Assembly (NCBI GenBank): GCA_019746355.1 | Contig: JAIESC010000140.1 | Location: 17,844 to 81,843, forward strand | Reading direction: 5' to 3' | DNA from: Xanthobacteraceae bacterium | GTDB lineage: Bacteria > Pseudomonadota > Alphaproteobacteria > Rhizobiales > Xanthobacteraceae | DNA: 64,000 bases | In this document: piece after piece, positions 60,662-64,000 of the stretch | Position numbering within the stretch: the first letter of the stretch is position 1 | How the letters are laid out: every line of letters starts with the position of its first letter | Made by a program: the position numbers and the translations under genes | Notes under the pieces: generated by a model | The model's input: only the letters and a program-made list of their open reading frames with translations | Database searches by the model: none | Told to the model about the DNA's origin: nothing

Positions 60662-62256
60662 AATCCAAGTTTGGCAAGTTGCCGCGACAATTCACTATCG
60701 AGACGAGAGCACTCGACCATCTGCTCGCGCAGATTCGCAGTCAGCGCAGCCATCCGTTCGGAGAAAGGCTCGCCTCCCTCCTCGGCGACTGCCACGCCAA
60801 CGTAACGACCGGGAGTCAGCACATAGCCTTGCGCTGCGATGTCGCTTGTGGTGGCCGACTTAGCGAAACCCGCCTCGTCTGTGTAACGGCCTCCGATTTC
60901 TCGCCAGGCATGGTAAGTTTTCGCCACTCTCGCAATATCATCATCGGACAATACCTTGAGCGTGCGGCTCTGCATCGTGCCCAGACCACGTGCATCGATA
61001 AGCAGCGTCTCACGGCTACGATTCCGGAGAGTCTTGTCCAGTCCAAGCCCGTTCGATTTATCCTTCGTTAGAAACCACAGGCAGACGGGTATCTGTGTCG
61101 TAAAGAATAGCTGGCCTGGAAGACTGACGATGCAGTCGACGAGATCCGCATCAATGATGGCACGCCGGATATCGCCCTCTCCAGATTGCTGGCTCGATAA
61201 GGAGCCGTTGGCAAGCACGAAGCCGGCATAACCGTGCGGAGCCAGATGGTGAATGAAATGCTGAACCCATGCAAAGTTAGCATTGCCGACCGGGGGCACA
61301 CCGTATTGCCAGCGATCACCTGATCGAAGCTTGTCACCGCCCCAGTCGCCATCATTGAACGGCGGGTTGGCGAGAACGAAATCGGCCTTCAAACCAGGAT
61401 GCAAGTCCTCGTGGAAACTGTCCGCCCATTTGGGGCCGAGGTTGGCTTCGATGCCCCGAATGGCGAGATTCATCTTTGCAAGCCGCCATGTCGTGGGGTT
61501 CGACTCTTGGCCAAAAATGGAGATGTTGTTCTGATTGCCGTTATGAGCCTCGACGAAGCGTTCCGATTGGACGAACATGCCCCCAGAGCCGCAACACGGG
61601 TCGTAAACCCGACCCTTGAACGGCTGGAGCATCTCTACCAGCAACTTGACGACGGAGCCTGCTGTGTAGAATTGCCCGCCGCGCTTGCCCTCAGCAATCG
61701 CGAACTGACCAAGAAAGTACTCGTAGACACGGCCGAGCACGTCCTGGCCATGATGAGCGTCCTGGAAGGTCAGGTCCGAAAATAGCTTGATGACATCGCC
61801 GAGCTTGGTCTGGTCGAGTTCGAGACGGGCATAGTTTTTCGTCAGTACACCCTTGAGGCTCGAATTCTCGGCCTCCAAATCGAGCATCGCTTGATCGATC
61901 AGCGCGCCAATCGTCGGGTCCGTGCTGGTGGCGTTGGCCTTCAGATAGTCCCAGCGGGCTTTCTCCTGTACCCAGAAGACGTTGTCGCCAACGTAGAGAT
62001 CGCGCTCGTCGACGAGTTCTCGCTCTTCAGGGTCCGCAAGAGCCTGAGCTCGCCGCTCCTCAAACCGATCCGAGATATATTTTAGGAAGATGAGCCCAAG
62101 CGCGACGTGCTTATATTCCGCGGCATCCATATTGCCGCGCAGCTTGTCGGCCGATGCCCACAATGTCGTCTCGAAGCCGTTCTCCGGCTTTCCCGCTTGC
62201 CTCTTCTTCTTTGTGGAGCCGCTAGTACGCGACACGATGTTCTCTCCCTTCGCCAC
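60658..62256 (-). CDS. hsdM: Type I restriction-modification methyltransferase subunit
   Basis: A 532-residue N6-adenine methyltransferase. The HsdM N-terminal helical domain ([20 protein letters not shown], residues 39-58) is followed by AdoMet motif I DPCCGSGG (219-226) and catalytic motif IV NPPF (297-300). It modifies host DNA and forms the core of the R-M complex. GTG start with AAGG upstream. It is first in the operon hsdM-hsdS-abiC-like-hsdR, which is visibly less GC-rich than flanking genes. Confidence 0.94.
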   Translation of the reverse strand: MAKGENIVSRTSGSTKKKRQAGKPENGFETTLWASADKLRGNMDAAEYKHVALGLIFLKYISDRFEERRAQALADPEERELVDERDLYVGDNVFWVQEKARWDYLKANATSTDPTIGALIDQAMLDLEAENSSLKGVLTKNYARLELDQTKLGDVIKLFSDLTFQDAHHGQDVLGRVYEYFLGQFAIAEGKRGGQFYTAGSVVKLLVEMLQPFKGRVYDPCCGSGGMFVQSERFVEAHNGNQNNISIFGQESNPTTWRLAKMNLAIRGIEANLGPKWADSFHEDLHPGLKADFVLANPPFNDGDWGGDKLRSGDRWQYGVPPVGNANFAWVQHFIHHLAPHGYAGFVLANGSLSSQQSGEGDIRRAIIDADLVDCIVSLPGQLFFTTQIPVCLWFLTKDKSNGLGLDKTLRNRSRETLLIDARGLGTMQSRTLKVLSDDDIARVAKTYHAWREIGGRYTDEAGFAKSATTSDIAAQGYVLTPGRYVGVAVAEEGGEPFSERMAALTANLREQMVECSRLDSELSRQLAKLGL

Positions 62257-62486
62257 AGAACCTTACCGGACCAAGAGAGTGTCTCAAGATGCCCTCCTTC
62301 CGAATCGGAATCGATCTTCGCTGCGTGCTCACGCGACGCGAACCCAAGCGACGAAGGATTCGGGGAACAAACGTAGAATGCGTCAAAAGCTGAACGACTT
62401 CAACCCGCTGTAACGCACGCGCTTGGCACAGCCTCATTGCAAGGAAGCGCGATGAGATCGCCTGATTAATTATCAAACGGCAAAAC

Positions 62487-62561
62487 TGGTGCCGGCGGAG
62501 GGATTTGAACCCCCGACCACCCGCTTACGAAGCGGATGCTCTACCGCTGAGCTACGCCGGC
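62487..62561 (-). tRNA. tRNA-Thr(CGT)
   Basis: Read on the minus strand, acceptor GCCGGCG pairs with CGCCGGC-A-CCA. The D-arm region (TAGCTCAGCGGTAGAGCA), anticodon loop TTCGTAA (anticodon CGT, threonine) and T-arm GGTTCAAATC are all canonical. CCA is encoded. The 3' end faces the restriction operon, a common island edge. Confidence 0.95.
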
Positions 62562-62864
62562 ACGGCCGAAACGGCTTAAGAATTTGCGCCCGTCTTAACG
62601 GCCGGGGCCCGCATTGGCAAGCAATCCGGCTTCGCTGCGCTTCGCCGGACGCGGCCCGCCTTCGCCAAAACTTCGGCGGGCAAGGATGCAGGCACGTGTG
62701 ACCCATGTGTCCGGTACGACGTGTTCCCTCTGTCACCGGCCGCCCCGGATGGCTGCAGGTCAGTTGACCGCGCAAGATGGACCCCCACCCCGACCCTCCC
62801 CCTTTCAGGGGGAGGGAGCGCACCGCCGGTGCCGCAATTTCTACGGTTCAAAAATGGCCCTGCG
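62562..62864. other. 303-bp gene-free stretch with a repeat copy
   Basis: Between tRNA-Thr and the end of hemY. It contains a small repeat copy at 62783-62837 (CCCCACCCCGACCCTCCCCC...GGGGGAGGGAGCGCACCGCC), related to the 49905, 50421 and 53365 elements but without the 37-bp module. I see no gene in the rest. Confidence 0.6.
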
Positions 62865-64000
62865 CTAAAACAACCGCAGGCCGCGCGGAACGCCGGCCGA
62901 ACCGGGTTCAGGCTCCGGATCGGGTGAGGGATCGGGGCCTGGATCGTCGGGAACGTGCATCAGCGGGATGATCGCCTCCGCACGGGGCGAGGCTGGAGGC
63001 TGTGGCGACGGCAGGGCCGCCCGGCTTCGCTCCGCTTCGCCGGGCGCAGCGGCCGGGCGGGAGCCAGGTTCCTTGATGTCGTGCGCGACAGCGGCCGGTT
63101 TCATCGGCGCGGGAATTTCTGCGCGTGGTGCTTCGGACTTGCTGCGCTCGCCTGCCCGCTCGCTAACACCCCCCACCCCCGACCCCTCCCCGCCGCTTCG
63201 CGGGGGGAGGGGCGCGGAGAGGTCGGTGCTCTCAATCACCTGCTCGTCGATGTCCCGGCGCTCCGCGGCGATCTCGGCGAGCGGCACCTTCCACTGGAAC
63301 GCATCGAGCCGGCCGCTCACCGGCGACACCGGCATCCAGCGGTCGGAGACGAAGCCGTCGGCGGTCCAGGCCGGATCGCTCGGCGCGCGCATTGCGCGTG
63401 CCATCCACTCGCGGGCGCGGCCCTCGTCGCCGCTCTCGCGCTGCTCGATCTCGGCCATGAGGGCGGCGACGCGGCGGGTCGGCTCCTTCAGGAGGGCTTT
63501 AAGCGCCGTGCGCGCGGCGGCGAACTCCTGCGCGTCGAGGGCTGCGCGCGCGACAGCCATGGCGCTCTCAGGCTGGCCGGGCGCATGGCGCGCCAGCGCC
63601 TGCACGCGTGCGAGCCGCTCGCGCGCGCTGTCGCCCGGGCGCAGATGCGCGTAGGTGTCGGCGAGATCGGGATGCGGATGGGCGGCGAAGGCTTTTTCGA
63701 TGACGCGGCTCCCTCGACGCAGCTCGCCGTTTTCGCTGAGCAGGCGGCCGGCGAGCTCGGCGGCGGGGACAAGCGTCGGCGCAAGCTTGAGCGCATCGAG
63801 CGCGAGCGTGCGGGCGCCGTCGCGGTCGGTCTCCTCGGCGGCGAGCGCGCGGGCGGTGAGCAGCACGGCGCGGGCGCGGCGGTATTCGGACTTATCCATG
63901 AGGCCGTGGCGATAGTTGCGGTCGAGCGCGGCTTGCGCGCCGGTCCAGTCGGCTTCCGCGCAGCGGAACTCGAGCGTGGCCTGGCCGGCCCAGCCAAGCG
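62865..64000 (-). CDS. hemY: HemY-like TPR protein (5' end outside the window)
   Basis: The frame is open to the end of the window (378 residues visible) and stops with TAG at 62865-62867. The helical repeats (RRARAVLLTARALAAEETDR, ALDALKLAPTLVPAAELAGRL) and SDPAWTADGFVSDRWMPVSPVSG with FQWKVPL match the C-terminal part of alphaproteobacterial HemY, an inner-membrane protein tied to the haem-synthesis locus. The last ~110 residues are a Pro/Glu-rich tail interrupted by a translated palindromic repeat (LPPRSGGEGSGVGG). An ATG at 63899 is internal. Confidence 0.83.
   Translation of the reverse strand, partial: LGWAGQATLEFRCAEADWTGAQAALDRNYRHGLMDKSEYRRARAVLLTARALAAEETDRDGARTLALDALKLAPTLVPAAELAGRLLSENGELRRGSRVIEKAFAAHPHPDLADTYAHLRPGDSARERLARVQALARHAPGQPESAMAVARAALDAQEFAAARTALKALLKEPTRRVAALMAEIEQRESGDEGRAREWMARAMRAPSDPAWTADGFVSDRWMPVSPVSGRLDAFQWKVPLAEIAAERRDIDEQVIESTDLSAPLPPRSGGEGSGVGGVSERAGERSKSEAPRAEIPAPMKPAAVAHDIKEPGSRPAAAPGEAERSRAALPSPQPPASPRAEAIIPLMHVPDDPGPDPSPDPEPEPGSAGVPRGLRLF
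63169..63217. repeat. Palindromic repeat copy inside the hemY coding sequence
   Basis: CCCCCCACCCCCGACCCCTCC and the GCTTCGC...GGGGGGAGGGGC inverse form a hairpin related to the 62783 copy. It is in frame in hemY, where it adds LPPRSGGEGSGVGG in the low-complexity tail. Confidence 0.65.

Noticed and set aside
62487..62561. tRNA-Thr as an attachment site of an integrated element
   Set aside because: I could not find a second copy of the tRNA 3' end near 55.4 kb or 50 kb, and no integrase gene is present. It remains only a suggestion in the findings.
62783..62837. Rho-independent terminator after hemY
   Set aside because: The hairpin is strong but lacks a following T-run in either orientation and belongs to the dispersed repeat family.

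Overview
The window is 64 kb of GC-rich chromosomal DNA. Gene content and style point to an alphaproteobacterium of the Hyphomicrobiales (Bradyrhizobiaceae/Xanthobacteraceae side): many solitary tripartite-tricarboxylate-transporter (TTT, Bug/TctC) binding proteins, a HemY homologue, a GTTC-N7-GTTC type SOS box, and dispersed palindromic repeats typical of that order. This placement is inferred from gene content only. No 16S rRNA or other marker was available.

Layout. 1-5 kb: end of an amidohydrolase, an EutA-type reactivase, an SbmA/YddA-like ABC exporter, HupE/UreJ and a Rieske ferredoxin. 5-17.8 kb: catabolic and transport genes, comprising a Rieske ring-hydroxylating oxygenase, solitary binding proteins, LysR and IclR regulators, TauE and EamA permeases, an FAD ferredoxin reductase, a divergent PanB-like enzyme and a zinc dehydrogenase. 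18-20 kb: two tandem paralogous membrane-anchored TPR proteins. 20-30.2 kb: a second catabolic block with a PdxA-like dehydrogenase, two cupins, a ThDP enzyme, three TTT binding proteins, an MFS permease, an amidohydrolase and a class II aldolase. 30.4-37.2 kb: one gene for a 2240-residue secreted protein that is almost entirely TPR repeats, divergent from a bifunctional penicillin-binding protein (37.6-40.4 kb). 40.5-45 kb: a secreted protein of unknown function, TetR, YciI-like, Tag glycosylase, a CHAP-like protein, a collagen-like secreted protein and a 35-residue lipoprotein. 45.3-49.9 kb: an RND efflux adaptor and pump.

49.9-53.9 kb is the accessory, repeat-rich part. It holds a DUF559 nuclease gene bracketed by direct repeats, a hypothetical gene, a run of about 14 short hairpins, a candidate SOS box, and a nucleotidyltransferase/HEPN pair. 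The HEPN gene carries an in-frame TGA, and the promoter of the pair has two palindromic operators 21 bp apart. Nearby are a 163-bp MITE-like element with terminal inverted repeats and 13-bp flanking duplications, and copies of a 37-bp module. Copies of this module differ by a coordinated three-position change that preserves two alternative hairpins. 53.9-55.4 kb is mpl (murein recycling). 55.5-62.3 kb is a type I restriction-modification operon (hsdM-hsdS-Abi_C-like gene-hsdR), less GC-rich than its neighbours and next to the 3' end of tRNA-Thr(CGT). The window ends inside hemY.

How the parts fit together. The two catabolic blocks look like aromatic/organic-acid uptake and degradation, with binding proteins serving membrane components encoded elsewhere. 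PBP1A, mpl, the CHAP-like protein and the RND pump are cell-envelope functions. The HEPN/MNT pair, the DUF559 gene and the restriction operon with its Abi_C-like gene form a small defence-like region. The most worthwhile leads are the 37-bp switch-like repeat module, the HEPN/MNT locus and the tandem-hairpin array downstream of the SOS box.
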